Positions 1 through 9,213 are shown, numbered from the stretch's first letter. The stretch: DNA of 64,000 bases from an uncultured Chlamydia sp. (GCA_946127115.1 CAMGYI010000001.1:974857-1038856); one strand, 5' to 3'. A program made the numbers and translations. The notes: generated from the letters alone by a model not told the origin.

Positions 1-802
1 CATCGATCTGCTCGTTCAAAATCTCATAGAGAATTTCTCGAGTGTATTGGTGCACTTGATTTCCTTCTTCAAACTTCGTCACCCAAGTTCCTTGAAAAAG
101 TTCTTTCTTCGCATGAGGGAAAAAGACGTTATCATATCTTTTCGCAATCGCATAAGAATGCCCCATCAGCTGTTGATGCATGAAGTGAAGCTCAGCATCA
201 TCGTAGGCGTTTTTATAAATATTGAAATCTTGATCAAACTTTTCATTTTTAGAAAGTACCGTCAGGCATCTTCTTGTAAGGATTATTGCGTCGTGCTCTA
301 TTTCCTCAAAAGCACGGACAAAATCTAGTTTCGAAGTCTTATTCTTAGGGTCTGTCAATGCTGAAAATCGCTTTGTTTGGCAAGCATTGTGCATCTCAAA
401 AAGAATGTTTGAGACTTGATGATACTCCTGAAAGGAGAAGCACTCATTTCCATAAGAAGAGTGGGAAACATAGATCACTCTATCCGACCATTTCCAATAG
501 GCAGGTAGCAACTCTTCGCAGATAACAATATTTTTTTGAGCCAATTCATTGATCGTAACCCAACCAGCTTCATCTTCTCTAAGACCCTCAGTCGAAATAC
601 TCTTTTCACGAAGCCTTGAAAGGCTCACCCTCCCCCCTTCTGTAGAGAGATCAACAGCAAGTTTGATACTGATAGCCCCTCCTGCAGCTTCTTTCATCAC
701 AGGGAAAAGAGAGGGAACCTCCTCTTGGATCCTCTCAACAGAAATAGCTAAATCGACAGGATAAGACGTAATAAACTGACTAACAGATTGTTGGGCTTCC
801 AT
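1..802 (-). CDS. Hypothetical protein, C-terminus beyond window edge
   Basis: An open minus-strand frame starts at the ATG at 802 (protein begins MEAQQSVSQF) and stays open to base 1, giving about 267 residues with the end missing. I do not recognise the family. It is hydrophilic with no signal peptide or membrane segment. The second half is rich in His, Asp and Glu (for example EEIEHDAIIL and DAELHFMHQQLMGHS) and looks helical. A metal site is conceivable but no known motif can be named. The next gene on this strand (redoxin) ends 77 bp upstream of its start. Unbroken length and normal codon use support a real gene; function unknown. Confidence 0.7.
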   Translation of the reverse strand, partial: MEAQQSVSQFITSYPVDLAISVERIQEEVPSLFPVMKEAAGGAISIKLAVDLSTEGGRVSLSRLREKSISTEGLREDEAGWVTINELAQKNIVICEELLPAYWKWSDRVIYVSHSSYGNECFSFQEYHQVSNILFEMHNACQTKRFSALTDPKNKTSKLDFVRAFEEIEHDAIILTRRCLTVLSKNEKFDQDFNIYKNAYDDAELHFMHQQLMGHSYAIAKRYDNVFFPHAKKELFQGTWVTKFEEGNQVHQYTREILYEILNEQID

Positions 803-878
803 TTTATTTCTATAAACTTTTGTAAAACTAGCAATAGTATATCTACCCATCAATATTGAGACAATAAATAAACATTAT

Positions 879-1445
879 TTAAAAAGAAGCTAAAGCCCAT
901 TTAATATTGCAACCTATACTGGGGTGCTGATCAAGAGTAATTTCCCTTCCAGCAATGAGACAGTCAAGAGCCTCTGCCAAGTCTTTTCCCGTTACTGAAG
1001 TATGGTTTCCTGGGCGAGAATCGTCAAACTGCCCACGATACCCACACTCCATGCTACTGTCAAAAACAAAAAAATCTGGGGTACAAGCCGCCCCATAATC
1101 TCGCGCCACATTTTGAGTGTAGTCAAAAAGGTAGGGAAAAGGAAAGTCTAGATTTTCAGCCAGTTTCTTCATTTCCTTTGGACTGTCTTCCGGATACTCT
1201 GAAATATCATTTGAATTGATCGCGACAAAAGAAATCCCTTTAACGATATAGTCTTTCGCTAATGAGACCATCATCCCTTGAATATGTTTGACATAGGGGC
1301 AATGGTTGCAGATAAACATCACAACTGTCCCAATATCAGACTCAATATCCTTTAGAGTTACAACATCATCTGAAATAACATCGACAAGTTTAAAGTTAGG
1401 AGCTCGAGTCCCTAGGGGCTTCATGCTCGATGGCGTTAGAACCAT
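879..1445 (-). CDS. Thioredoxin-fold redoxin (AhpC/TSA-type)
   Basis: A 188-residue cytoplasmic redoxin. Near the N-terminus it carries APNFKL, typical of peroxiredoxin/ResA-like proteins, then the redox motif CNHCPYVKH (a CxxC) and a later GAACTPDFFVF segment with the cis-Pro that packs on the active site. It matches the 'thioredoxin family protein' group with CNHCPYVK, whose members are probably thiol reductases or peroxidases; the substrate is unknown. The start at 1445 is chosen because GGAGGT lies just upstream. It overlaps the 3' end of the preceding NSS transporter gene by 50 bp in another frame, so it is probably the last gene of a three-gene operon. An inner ATG at 1424 is possible. 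Confidence 0.85.
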   Translation of the reverse strand: MVLTPSSMKPLGTRAPNFKLVDVISDDVVTLKDIESDIGTVVMFICNHCPYVKHIQGMMVSLAKDYIVKGISFVAINSNDISEYPEDSPKEMKKLAENLDFPFPYLFDYTQNVARDYGAACTPDFFVFDSSMECGYRGQFDDSRPGNHTSVTGKDLAEALDCLIAGREITLDQHPSIGCNIKWALASF

Positions 1446-2817
1446 AATGACCTCCATCAAAATTAATCACCCCACTTTTTTGCAGGATAATTAAAAAAAT
1501 TGTCAAGGGAATGATCCATTTCATGAAAAAATGCCATAAATGATAGAAGCGTGCCCAGCCCTTTCCAAGGGGAAATTCCCCTCTAGAAATTTCTCGCTTA
1601 AGACCCCATCCAATAAAAAGAGCAGTTAAAAGCCCTCCAACAGGGATAATCCAGGTCGATACAAGATTATCGATTGTAGTAAGAAAGTTTGTTCCATAAA
1701 CATTCTGCCAACTTGGGAATAGGTCTTGAGAAAATGCTAAGGCACTCGGTATTCCAAAAAGGAATGTTCCCGCAGCAACCGATACAACAGCCCTCTGCCG
1801 AGGCCAGTTTGCTAGCTCCATAATATTTGTTGCTACCACCTCGATAAAAGGGATCGCTGATGTCAACGCCGTAAAAACAAACAGTGTAAAAAAGACCGTT
1901 GAAATCACAAGAGACCCTGGGAGTTTCGCAAAGAGGTAAGGAAGCGTTTTAAAAATCAATCCTGACCCCTGCTGTGGCTCAAATCCAAACGTGAAAATAA
2001 CCGGGAAGATCATCATTGCAGCCATAATAGCCACAAAAATGACTGAAAACGCGATCACACAAGCCATTTGAGGAATATTTTCCTTTTTCCGCATATAACT
2101 TCCATAACTGATCATAATTCCTTGCCCCAAACTGAGAGTGAAAAAAGCAAGCCCAAGTGCTTCCAAAACGCTAGAGAAGCGAAACTGTGCTATGTCAGGA
2201 TAGAAAATAAAACAGACTGCTTTCTGAAAGCCCTCAAGAGAGATACTATAACAAAGAAGACCTATCAAGATTACAAAAAGGGCGCGGGTCATCAGCTTAG
2301 ACCAAAATTCAATCCCTTTCCGTACCCCCGTCAAAACAATACTCATTGTGATCAAGGTGAAGAGAAAATGCCAAAAGATCGTAATGCTTCCTGAATGAGA
2401 GAGCTTTTCAAAAACTTCAGATATTTCTACTGAGGAGAGGTTTTGATAAAAGCCGCTGAGCGACATCAAAATATAACTCATTCCCCAACCCGCGATAACG
2501 CTGTAAAACGACATGATCAAAAAGGAAGAAAGCACGCCGAACCATCCTGCTACCTTCCAGCGAGGACGATCCTCTGCAAGGGTTTCAAAGGCTCCAACCG
2601 CTGCCCGTTGACTACGACGCCCAAGCAAGAGCTCTCCGATTAATACGGGGATACCGATGACAATTACGCACAGGAAGTAGGTAAAAAGAAAGAGCCCCCC
2701 CCCATTTTGACCAATTGTGTAAGGGAACTTCCATAGAACCCCAAGACCAATTGCAGATCCAACTGCTGCTAAAATAAATCCAAGGCGTGAGCCCCAATGT
2801 TCTCTAATTTGGGTCAT
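1396..2817 (-). CDS. Sodium-dependent NSS (SNF) family transporter, copy 1
   Basis: A 473-residue inner-membrane symporter of the neurotransmitter:sodium symporter family. TM1 carries the signature GSAIGLGVLWKFPY (normally G-N-x-W-R-F-P-Y; here Trp-Lys). TM6 has SLGQGIMISYGSYM and TM8 FTALTSAIPFIE, which contribute sodium sites in the family. About twelve hydrophobic segments are visible. Family members move amino acids or related solutes with sodium; the substrate cannot be read here. Its start overlaps the stop of the upstream NSS gene by ATGA, and the redoxin gene overlaps its 3' end. The last about 20 residues (GGHYGSNAIEHEAP onward) are a short hydrophilic tail lying in that overlap. Confidence 0.93.
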   Translation of the reverse strand: MTQIREHWGSRLGFILAAVGSAIGLGVLWKFPYTIGQNGGGLFLFTYFLCVIVIGIPVLIGELLLGRRSQRAAVGAFETLAEDRPRWKVAGWFGVLSSFLIMSFYSVIAGWGMSYILMSLSGFYQNLSSVEISEVFEKLSHSGSITIFWHFLFTLITMSIVLTGVRKGIEFWSKLMTRALFVILIGLLCYSISLEGFQKAVCFIFYPDIAQFRFSSVLEALGLAFFTLSLGQGIMISYGSYMRKKENIPQMACVIAFSVIFVAIMAAMMIFPVIFTFGFEPQQGSGLIFKTLPYLFAKLPGSLVISTVFFTLFVFTALTSAIPFIEVVATNIMELANWPRQRAVVSVAAGTFLFGIPSALAFSQDLFPSWQNVYGTNFLTTIDNLVSTWIIPVGGLLTALFIGWGLKREISRGEFPLGKGWARFYHLWHFFMKWIIPLTIFLIILQKSGVINFDGGHYGSNAIEHEAPRDSSS

Positions 2818-4199
2818 CCTCCCCCCTTAAGTAATTGATCAAAATCATAGAGTCCACTCTTCTGTACAATGATAATAAAGATCGTGAGTGGAACAACCCA
2901 GCGCATAAAAAAACGCCACGGGCCATATAGAAAAGCAGCCTTGGATCCGTAGGTAAACTCGCTATAAGAGATCTTGCGATCCATGATCCATCCTACAAAA
3001 ATAGAGCTAAAGAGTCCTCCGACTGGGATCACCCATATAGAGACCAAACTGTCAATTGTCTTTAAAAAGTCCATCCCATAAATCGATGCCCAATCAGGAA
3101 ATACGGTTGATGAGCCGGAAAAAGCGCTTGGCACACCGAATAGAAATGTTGCACTTCCCACAAAAATCGCGGCTTTCCGCCGCGAAAAACCTTTCAACTC
3201 CATGATATTCGTTGCCACCACTTCGATTAAAGGAATCGCAGAGGTGAGCGCCGTAAAAACAAAAAGAGAAAAAAACATGGTACTCAGAACTAGCGACCCC
3301 GGAAGCTTCGCAAAAAGATAGGGTAGGGTTTGAAAAATCAGCCCTGGACCAGCTTGAGGCGGAAGGTCAAAAGTAAAGACCACCGGGAAAATCACCAGAG
3401 CAGCAAGCACAGCTACCACAATGACAGAAAATGCAACAATTCCAGACATCTGCACAACGCTACTTGAGCGTTTCATGTAACTTCCATAACTAATCATGAT
3501 CCCCTGTCCAATACTTAAGGTCCAAAATGCGAGACCTAAGGCCTCAATGACACTCGTGAGCTTAAAATCCTCAGCATTGGGATGGAAAATAAAATTAACA
3601 GCTTTTCCAAAACCATCCAACGTCAGCGTATATAGGAAGAGAAGAATAAGAAGAACAAGTAATGCCTTAGTCATAAACTTCGCCCACCGCTCGATTCCTT
3701 TCCGTACTCCAGATAGAACAATTGCTGTGGTGATCAATGTAAATAAAAAGTGCCAAAAAAGGGAGATATCTCCTGAGCGCACCAATGTATCATAAGTTGC
3801 AGCAACCTCTTCACCACTCATATTTTGGTAAAAACCATTGAGAGACATTAAAATATAACTCATTCCCCAACCAGCAATCACACTGTAGAAAGACATGATC
3901 AAAAATGAAGCCAAAACTCCAAACCATCCGATGACCTTCCACCCCTCTTTTTTCGGATCATGATGCTCATAAGCGCCGACTGCTGCTCGTTGACTACTTC
4001 TTCCTAAAACAATCTCTGCAACAAAGAGAGGGATCCCAACGACGACTAAACAAACGAAATACGAAAGAAGGAAAAGCCCTCCCCCATTTTCACCCACAGT
4101 GTAAGGGAACTTCCATAGGACACCGAGACCAATGGCCGACCCAATCGCCGCCATTAAAAATCCAATACGTCCTGTCCAGTGTTCTCTAGTTTGATTCAT
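2814..4199 (-). CDS. Sodium-dependent NSS (SNF) family transporter, copy 2
   Basis: A 461-residue NSS symporter, clearly paralogous to the next gene downstream: same TM1 motif (GSAIGLGVLWKFPYT), TM6 SIGQGIMISYGSYM and TM8 FTALTSAIPLIE. The two products share long identical stretches, so this is a tandem duplication with divergence. It is the first gene of an operon with copy 1 (ATGA overlap) and the redoxin. The roughly 190 bp upstream (4200-4386) separate it from the AMP nucleosidase gene on the same strand. The role is sodium-driven uptake, probably of amino acids, in a host-dependent bacterium; the exact substrate is unknown. Confidence 0.93.
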   Translation of the reverse strand: MNQTREHWTGRIGFLMAAIGSAIGLGVLWKFPYTVGENGGGLFLLSYFVCLVVVGIPLFVAEIVLGRSSQRAAVGAYEHHDPKKEGWKVIGWFGVLASFLIMSFYSVIAGWGMSYILMSLNGFYQNMSGEEVAATYDTLVRSGDISLFWHFLFTLITTAIVLSGVRKGIERWAKFMTKALLVLLILLFLYTLTLDGFGKAVNFIFHPNAEDFKLTSVIEALGLAFWTLSIGQGIMISYGSYMKRSSSVVQMSGIVAFSVIVVAVLAALVIFPVVFTFDLPPQAGPGLIFQTLPYLFAKLPGSLVLSTMFFSLFVFTALTSAIPLIEVVATNIMELKGFSRRKAAIFVGSATFLFGVPSAFSGSSTVFPDWASIYGMDFLKTIDSLVSIWVIPVGGLFSSIFVGWIMDRKISYSEFTYGSKAAFLYGPWRFFMRWVVPLTIFIIIVQKSGLYDFDQLLKGGG

Positions 4200-4386
4200 T
4201 ATGACCTCTAAAAAAAAATATTGAAGCCATCACGAAGCATAGGAACATTGCGTCCCTAGCCCGGATGTCGAAGAAGTGAAAGTGGGATATGATGAGGCCT
4301 GAACAATTAAAAGCATGGATCCACAAATTATTTCCTGGCGATTGTATCCATTCGACCCTTTATTAGTCAAGCACAAAGAAGAGTGA

Positions 4387-5190
4387 TTACATGCCGATAT
4401 TTCTGTGGTAGGCCCCTTTCATTTTTTTTGCTTGCATCACGCGAGCATGCTTGATGACTTTAATTCCCTTTTCAATATGATCAGACATAAAGCGTTTAAA
4501 AATTTCTTCAGAACTCTTTTTTGTTTTGATCTGGTCTCGATTCAGAGGCAAGTCTGAGATAAGAAGAAGTGCTCCAAGTGTTAACTTACGCTTATAGCTT
4601 CCAGTGAAAAGGGTTGCACACTCGAGTTCGATAGCCTGCGCACGGGTTGCCTTGAGAAGCTCAATAAACTCCTCATTATATTCCCAAAAACGGAGATTGG
4701 TTGTATAGGTGATCCCGATATGGTGGATCCCCTTCTCCTCCTCCATGACTTCAGTTACCGCTCTTTGCATCAGAAAATTTGCTAAAGAAGGCACTTCGGA
4801 AGGAAAATAAAAATCAGATGTCCCTTCTGCTCGAACACTTGCAACAGGAATGAGATACTCCCCCACATGGTATCGACGGCGAAGCCCTCCACACATTCCA
4901 AGAAGAAGAGCCGCCTTAATATCAAGAAAAGAGCAGAGATCAATCACGAGTGCCGCTGCAGGAGATCCGATTTTAAAGTCGAGAATAGAAATATCTTCTT
5001 TCTTCGAATGAGCCACTTTGAACATCGACCCTTCAAAAATCTCCACCTGACATCTTTTAGCAAAATGATCAACATAGCGCGGAAAGTTTGTCAAAAGGAG
5101 ATTCGATTGAAATCCCTCTGCAGGAGATCCTGAATACCTTTCGAGCGTCTCTTTTGCGTATTGCTCTTCTTGAATTTCTCCGCTATTCAT
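4387..5190 (-). CDS. amn: AMP nucleosidase
   Basis: A 267-residue phosphorylase-fold nucleosidase. It carries GMCGGLRRRYHVGEYLIP (compare GHCGGLRxxxxIGDYVL in Escherichia coli Amn), the purine-site acidic motif QAIELECATLF and the late motif LLISDLPLNRDQIK (compare CVSDKPLHGEIK). The family splits AMP into adenine and ribose 5-phosphate. It is much shorter than E. coli Amn (484 residues) because the N-terminal regulatory domain is missing, as I recall for chlamydial homologues. It stands alone, divergent from the coiled-coil gene at 5313. A different purine nucleosidase specificity cannot be excluded, but the Amn-like motifs argue for AMP. Confidence 0.85.
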   Translation of the reverse strand: MNSGEIQEEQYAKETLERYSGSPAEGFQSNLLLTNFPRYVDHFAKRCQVEIFEGSMFKVAHSKKEDISILDFKIGSPAAALVIDLCSFLDIKAALLLGMCGGLRRRYHVGEYLIPVASVRAEGTSDFYFPSEVPSLANFLMQRAVTEVMEEEKGIHHIGITYTTNLRFWEYNEEFIELLKATRAQAIELECATLFTGSYKRKLTLGALLLISDLPLNRDQIKTKKSSEEIFKRFMSDHIEKGIKVIKHARVMQAKKMKGAYHRNIGM

Positions 5191-5312
5191 TTGTCATAAT
5201 CCTTTCTCCTTTTATTATCTGGAATTCTTTTTGCTGCAAAGTATAAATTTTCCTTACACTTTTTTCACAAATTGTCTAACCTCTTCGCAAAACCTTAACT
5301 AAGGAGAAAGGA

Positions 5313-5843
5313 ATGGAACGATTAACACCAAAATCCCCCATTCCAACATACAATGAAGTTAGCGGATATGCCGTGACATTTGTCCTTCAAACCGCAATAG
5401 TCGCAGCAATCATCAACTTACTTTGGAATGGCTATCATTACCGTAGAACTCAATCGAGTATTAATGGCGCCTACGTAGTCGTTTTATTCGTGACTGAAGA
5501 TGCTGTTCAAAAGGGAATTGTCGCAGATAATGTCGCAGAAACTCGTTCCCTCTCAAGAGACGTCCAAGGGAACCTTGAAGCGTCCAAAACAGTGCTCAAA
5601 GGGCTCGAAGAAGACCGGGAATCTCTTTCGACACAAGTTGGACAGCTTAGAACAACTCATAGAGATCTAGCAGCACGAGTTGTAGAACTAGAAGCAATTA
5701 AGACGGGATTGCAAAACACTAATAAGGACTTGCAAAATACCAAAACGGACTTGCAAAACATAACACTCCGCTTAGGCACCCAGGTCGGGACACTTGGAAC
5801 ACGCCTAAACATCCTCCTACCCGCTGAGGAATTTCCCTCATGA
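5313..5843 (+). CDS. Membrane-anchored coiled-coil protein
   Basis: A 176-residue protein of unknown family. A strong ribosome site (AAGGAGAAAGG) precedes the ATG. Residues about 18-40 form one transmembrane segment (GYAVTFVLQTAIVAAIINLLW). From about residue 85 onward the sequence is a heptad-patterned coiled coil rich in Leu, Asp and Thr, containing three imperfect seven-residue repeats of the type LQNTNKD / LQNTKTD / LQNI. Topology suggests an inner-membrane anchor with a long helical rod. Such proteins are common among chlamydial structural or secreted membrane proteins, but nothing here assigns a function. Confidence 0.75.
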   Translation: MERLTPKSPIPTYNEVSGYAVTFVLQTAIVAAIINLLWNGYHYRRTQSSINGAYVVVLFVTEDAVQKGIVADNVAETRSLSRDVQGNLEASKTVLKGLEEDRESLSTQVGQLRTTHRDLAARVVELEAIKTGLQNTNKDLQNTKTDLQNITLRLGTQVGTLGTRLNILLPAEEFPS

Positions 5844-6058
5844 GGCTCTTCTGTGCAATATCCAAATTGCTAAACTTCATTGGCATCAGAAGAGCTTTAA
5901 GCTTGCCGTTGCTAATGAAGTAGGTAGGAAATATTTTTTTCCCTTACACATCCCAGCTACAGTACTCGCCGAAACGGCTAAGGGTCCGTTTAGAGTAGTT
6001 CTTGACATACGAAACATCTATCTGAGACAATGTCCATTTTTTAATCAATGGATGTTCA

Positions 6059-6631
6059 ATGGCGCGAGTCGGTACAAACGAATTTAAATCAGGAATGAAA
6101 ATTGAGATGGACAGAGAGCCCTATACAATCGTTGGGGTGGAGTTTGTCAAACCTGGAAAAGGTCAAGCCTTTACGCGCACAAAACTCAAGCACCTGATAT
6201 CGGGACGTGTTATCGAAAAAACCTTTAAATCAGGGGAGAAGTTTGATCTAGCCGACGTTGAAGAAATGCAGATGCGGATGCTTTATAAAGAGGGGACCGG
6301 CATAGTCTTCATGCATGACACCTCCTATGAACAAACAACAGTTCCTCTCACAGTGATCAATGACAAAGAACCTTATATGATTGAAGATACTATCTATGCG
6401 CTCGTGCTGTACAAAGGCGAAGTTGTTGATATCACTCCTCCTATTTTTTTGAATATGACTGTGACAGAAACAGCTCCAGGAGTGCGAGGGAATACTGCCT
6501 CAGGGCGCGTTCTAAAACCTGCGAAGACCAACACAGGCGCTTTAATTCAGATCCCTATTTTTATTGAGGAGGGAGAACTCATTAAAGTCGACACTCGCAC
6601 TGGAGAGTATGTCTCTCGCATCAAAGAATAG
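6059..6631 (+). CDS. efp: Translation elongation factor P
   Basis: A 190-residue EF-P of full family length. The loop that enters the peptidyl-transferase centre reads FVKPGKGQAF with Lys at position 34, the residue that EpmA beta-lysylates in enterobacteria. The C-terminal OB domain ends KVDTRTGEYVSRIKE, close to the family consensus. EF-P rescues ribosomes stalled on polyproline. The next gene, an EpmA homologue, starts inside its last 23 bases, so the factor and its modifying enzyme are translationally linked. Chlamydiae usually have two EF-P paralogues; this one carries the modifiable lysine. Confidence 0.97.
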   Translation: MARVGTNEFKSGMKIEMDREPYTIVGVEFVKPGKGQAFTRTKLKHLISGRVIEKTFKSGEKFDLADVEEMQMRMLYKEGTGIVFMHDTSYEQTTVPLTVINDKEPYMIEDTIYALVLYKGEVVDITPPIFLNMTVTETAPGVRGNTASGRVLKPAKTNTGALIQIPIFIEEGELIKVDTRTGEYVSRIKE

Positions 6632-7487
6632 CGCTTTATCAGCGCGTGCGCAGGCTCTAAAAATGGTCCGAACATTTTTTGAAGAGCGCCATGTTGTTGA
6701 AGTCGACACTCCATTGCTTTCTAACTTCGCCTCCATCGATACTCATATCGATCTTTTCAAAGTGGATGGTGGCTACCTCCACTCTTCTCCTGAATATGGA
6801 ATGAAAAAACTTCTCGCGAACGGCAGTGGCGACATCTACCAATTAGGACATGTTTTTAGAAAGGATGAGATAGGTCCACTTCACGCTCCAGAATTTACAA
6901 TGATTGAGTGGTACCGGGTTGAGACTACGCTTGATGCCTTTTTAGAAGAAAATTTGAACCTTGTGCGCCTCTTTGTTGGAGAAAGGGCATCTGAAATACT
7001 TCCTTATAAAGAGACCTTTCAAAGGGAAGTAGGCCTCTCTTGCGATGCTCCTCCCTTGGAACTAATGGAAAGGGGAAAAGTACTCGGTTTCGAGTTCCAC
7101 AGTGAGAATGATATTACCAACCTTCTTTGGGGATGCGTTGTAGAACCGATGCTTGGAAACAAACAAATCACAGTGATTACCGACTTTCCAAAAGAACAAG
7201 CTGCCCTTGCTCAGATAAAAAATGGTGTAGCAGAGCGTTTTGAATTGTATTTTAACGGAATTGAGCTCGGGAACGGATACCACGAACTTACGGATCCCAT
7301 CGAGCAAAAAGAGCGGCTAAAGCGCTCAAACAACGAAAGAATTTTATTAGGGAAAGAAGCTCTTCCTCTCGACCCTGAATTCATTAAAGCCTTAGAACGA
7401 GGGCTTCCAGACTGTTATGGAATTGCCCTTGGATTTGACCGCCTTTTCATGCTTAAAGAGGGACATTCAAAAATAACCCTATCCTAG
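6609..7487 (+). CDS. epmA: EF-P beta-lysine ligase (EpmA/PoxA/GenX)
   Basis: A class II LysRS-like catalytic core without the anticodon-binding domain, 292 residues from the ATG at 6609. Motif 2 is in GDIYQLGHVFRKDEIGPLHAPEFTMIEWYR, motif 3 in GIALGFDRLFML, and EVDTPLLS sits near the N-terminus, all as in EpmA. The family attaches (R)-beta-lysine to Lys34 of EF-P. The ATG at 6609 is chosen because the protein then begins as EpmA does (MSLASKNSALSARAQALK); an upstream in-frame ATG at 6564 lies deeper inside efp. The lysine 2,3-aminomutase EpmB, needed for the beta-lysine substrate, is not in this window. Confidence 0.93.
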   Translation: MSLASKNSALSARAQALKMVRTFFEERHVVEVDTPLLSNFASIDTHIDLFKVDGGYLHSSPEYGMKKLLANGSGDIYQLGHVFRKDEIGPLHAPEFTMIEWYRVETTLDAFLEENLNLVRLFVGERASEILPYKETFQREVGLSCDAPPLELMERGKVLGFEFHSENDITNLLWGCVVEPMLGNKQITVITDFPKEQAALAQIKNGVAERFELYFNGIELGNGYHELTDPIEQKERLKRSNNERILLGKEALPLDPEFIKALERGLPDCYGIALGFDRLFMLKEGHSKITLS

Positions 7488-7515
7488 TGTTTAGATTACC
7501 TCATTCACGAGTTGT

Positions 7516-8870
7516 TCAATCCTTAAATGATTCATTGACCTCCTTTAAAGGTGGGGTTTTTGGTCGGATTTCTCCATGACAGAGTGGAAGGACGCAGGCA
7601 TGATCAATGAGGATGTTTTCGAGCTCTTTGATGTATACATCTCTTTTCAAAGAGTCCTTTTCACTTGCTGCGGCTTTTAAAAGCTTTTGGTAGTAAAGAT
7701 TTTCCCAGTGGCTAAAGTTAAAAGGGTCTGTCGCGGATTTAAAGGCCATTAAGGTGGTGAGAGGGTCCCTTGTTGGGGCTTCCCACTCTGTAAATGCAAG
7801 GTGGTATTTTTTTTCGCTCAGCCTCTGGGGGAACTCAGAAAAGGGATAGGATTGAATCGTGCAGTGGATATTAAGAACAGTTTCCCATTGATTTTTCAGG
7901 TTTTTAGCAATGGCATAGTAGAGAGTATTTTTTGGCACCATCAGTAAAAGAGGGGGGATCCGTTCTTTTTTAAGATGGAGCTCCGCTTTTAAAGCATAAT
8001 CAAATAAGGCGCATGCCTTCCTGGGGTTATAGTGATCGTTGCTTTGCATTAAATGGAGGGGGACAGGCCCGCTTTCTTGCACTCTGGGGAAAAGAGTTTT
8101 GAGTTGTTTTTGATCTGTTGCGGCGATGAGGGCTTTTCGAAAATAGACAGCGTGGGTAGGAAATAGGGACGTATTGATGGAAAACCAGAGGATGTTTGGA
8201 GCAAAAGTGAGCTGTTTTCCTAAAATATCGAATGAAAAGTCTTGAAGTGAGCAGAAAGTTTCTACACTTGATCCTGGAGCAACCAAAACCTGATCGATTT
8301 TCACCCATTTTTTTCTAAAATAGCGTGTGTTTTTTCTCAAGTAAAAGTAAGCCCCTTCCTCAAGCTCTTTAAGACAAAACGGGCCATTGAAAACGTATCG
8401 ATCAACCCATCTTAAGTCTTTTTTGGCAATGATTGAAGGAATGGGAAGGAAAAGTGGATGGGCTAAGCGCTCTAAAAAATCGGGTACGTGGTGGTTTAGG
8501 GTGATGAGGAGAGTGCGGGAAAATTTATGGGGAAATCAGGAGCTAAAGCAGTTTTCCAAGCATATTCAAAATCGCTGGCAATCACAGGATCGCCATTTGA
8601 CCAATAGGTCCGTTTCAAAATAATGCGATAGCGTGTTTGATCATCTGACAGCGTACAAGGCTTTGCGATCGCAAGCGCCACCTTTCCCTGTTTGTCAAAG
8701 CGGGTCAATCCTTCAAATAGCAATTTAAGAAGAATCCTACCGTCTTGATCTCCCCCTTTTCTTGGATCTAAACAAGAATTTTTTAAGGAGGATCTTAACC
8801 GAAGGACTAAAGGGGGCGTTTTTAGGAGTTGGGTAATTTTCTTATAATGTGTTAAATTTGTCGAGACCAT
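7516..8870 (-). pseudogene. Oligopeptide-binding protein (OppA/SBP_5) pseudogene
   Basis: Two minus-strand frames together make a degraded ABC-transporter solute-binding protein. The first (8870 to 8496) has SSLKNSCLDPRKGGDQDGR, LLFEGLTRFDKQGK and TYWSNGDPVIASDFEYAWK, classic OppA N-terminal blocks. It stops shortly after ALAPDFPINFP. The second frame picks up at about 8517 with LLITLNHHVPDFLERLAHPLFLPIP and continues to FNGPFCLKEL and the C-terminus at 7516. About 30 residues expected between the frames (the block before LLITL) are missing and the frame changes, so a deletion with frameshift has occurred. No lipoprotein signal peptide is visible at the N-terminus. It converges on epmA. Confidence 0.8.
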
Positions 8871-8924
8871 AGGCTTTCTTGCTCCTTGCGTGATTGATGC
8901 AAGGAAAAAAAATTGGAACCGCTA

Positions 8925-9213
8925 TATAAAGAAAACGCCCCTCTAACATTTTTATTAGAAAGGCGCTTTCAACTCCCTTAAACGTTCCATAAGACCCTTG
9001 AGGCAAACTCGTTGAAAATGTTATCATCGACAATGCAGTGAAGGAAGAGTGTTTTTCTTCCCATCGAAAGGGCAACATAAAGATTTTTGGGAAACGAAAA
9101 AAAGACTTTTTTCGAATCCAGGGAGTGTAGTCTCAATTTTTCTCCTTGGGTTCTCGCCGACTAAGAGCTCAAACTCTTAGCTGGCACTGGGCTTCTTTCG
9201 GGAAGCCCTTTTT
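8925..9213 (+). ncRNA. Possible structured small RNA in a 450-bp gap
   Basis: The 463 bp between the oppA-like pseudogene and nadE hold no convincing coding frame. On the plus strand there is a long imperfect hairpin at about 8931-8970 (GAAA, CGCC and CTAA segments pairing with TTAG, GGCG and TTTC), then a perfect 7-bp stem at 9161-9180 (CTAAGAG/CTCTTAG), then a terminator hairpin at 9189-9208 with a T-run. Three hairpins ending at a terminator with no gene upstream suggest a transcribed RNA. I could not match it to tmRNA, RNase P, SRP or 6S consensus, so this is a candidate only. Confidence 0.25.

Noticed and set aside
549-764. Plus-strand open frame of 71 residues
   Set aside because: It is antisense to the long open minus-strand frame at 1-802, which has better length and composition.
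5700-5765. Short tandem repeats in the coiled-coil gene (TTGCAAAACACTAAT-like units)
   Set aside because: They are in frame and encode LQNT(N/K) heptads, so they are explained by the coiled coil rather than by a DNA repeat element.
8842-9078. Minus-strand frame of 78 residues upstream of the oppA remnant
   Set aside because: It overlaps the start of the oppA frame, has no family look, and lies across the hairpins of the RNA candidate; I see no ribosome site.
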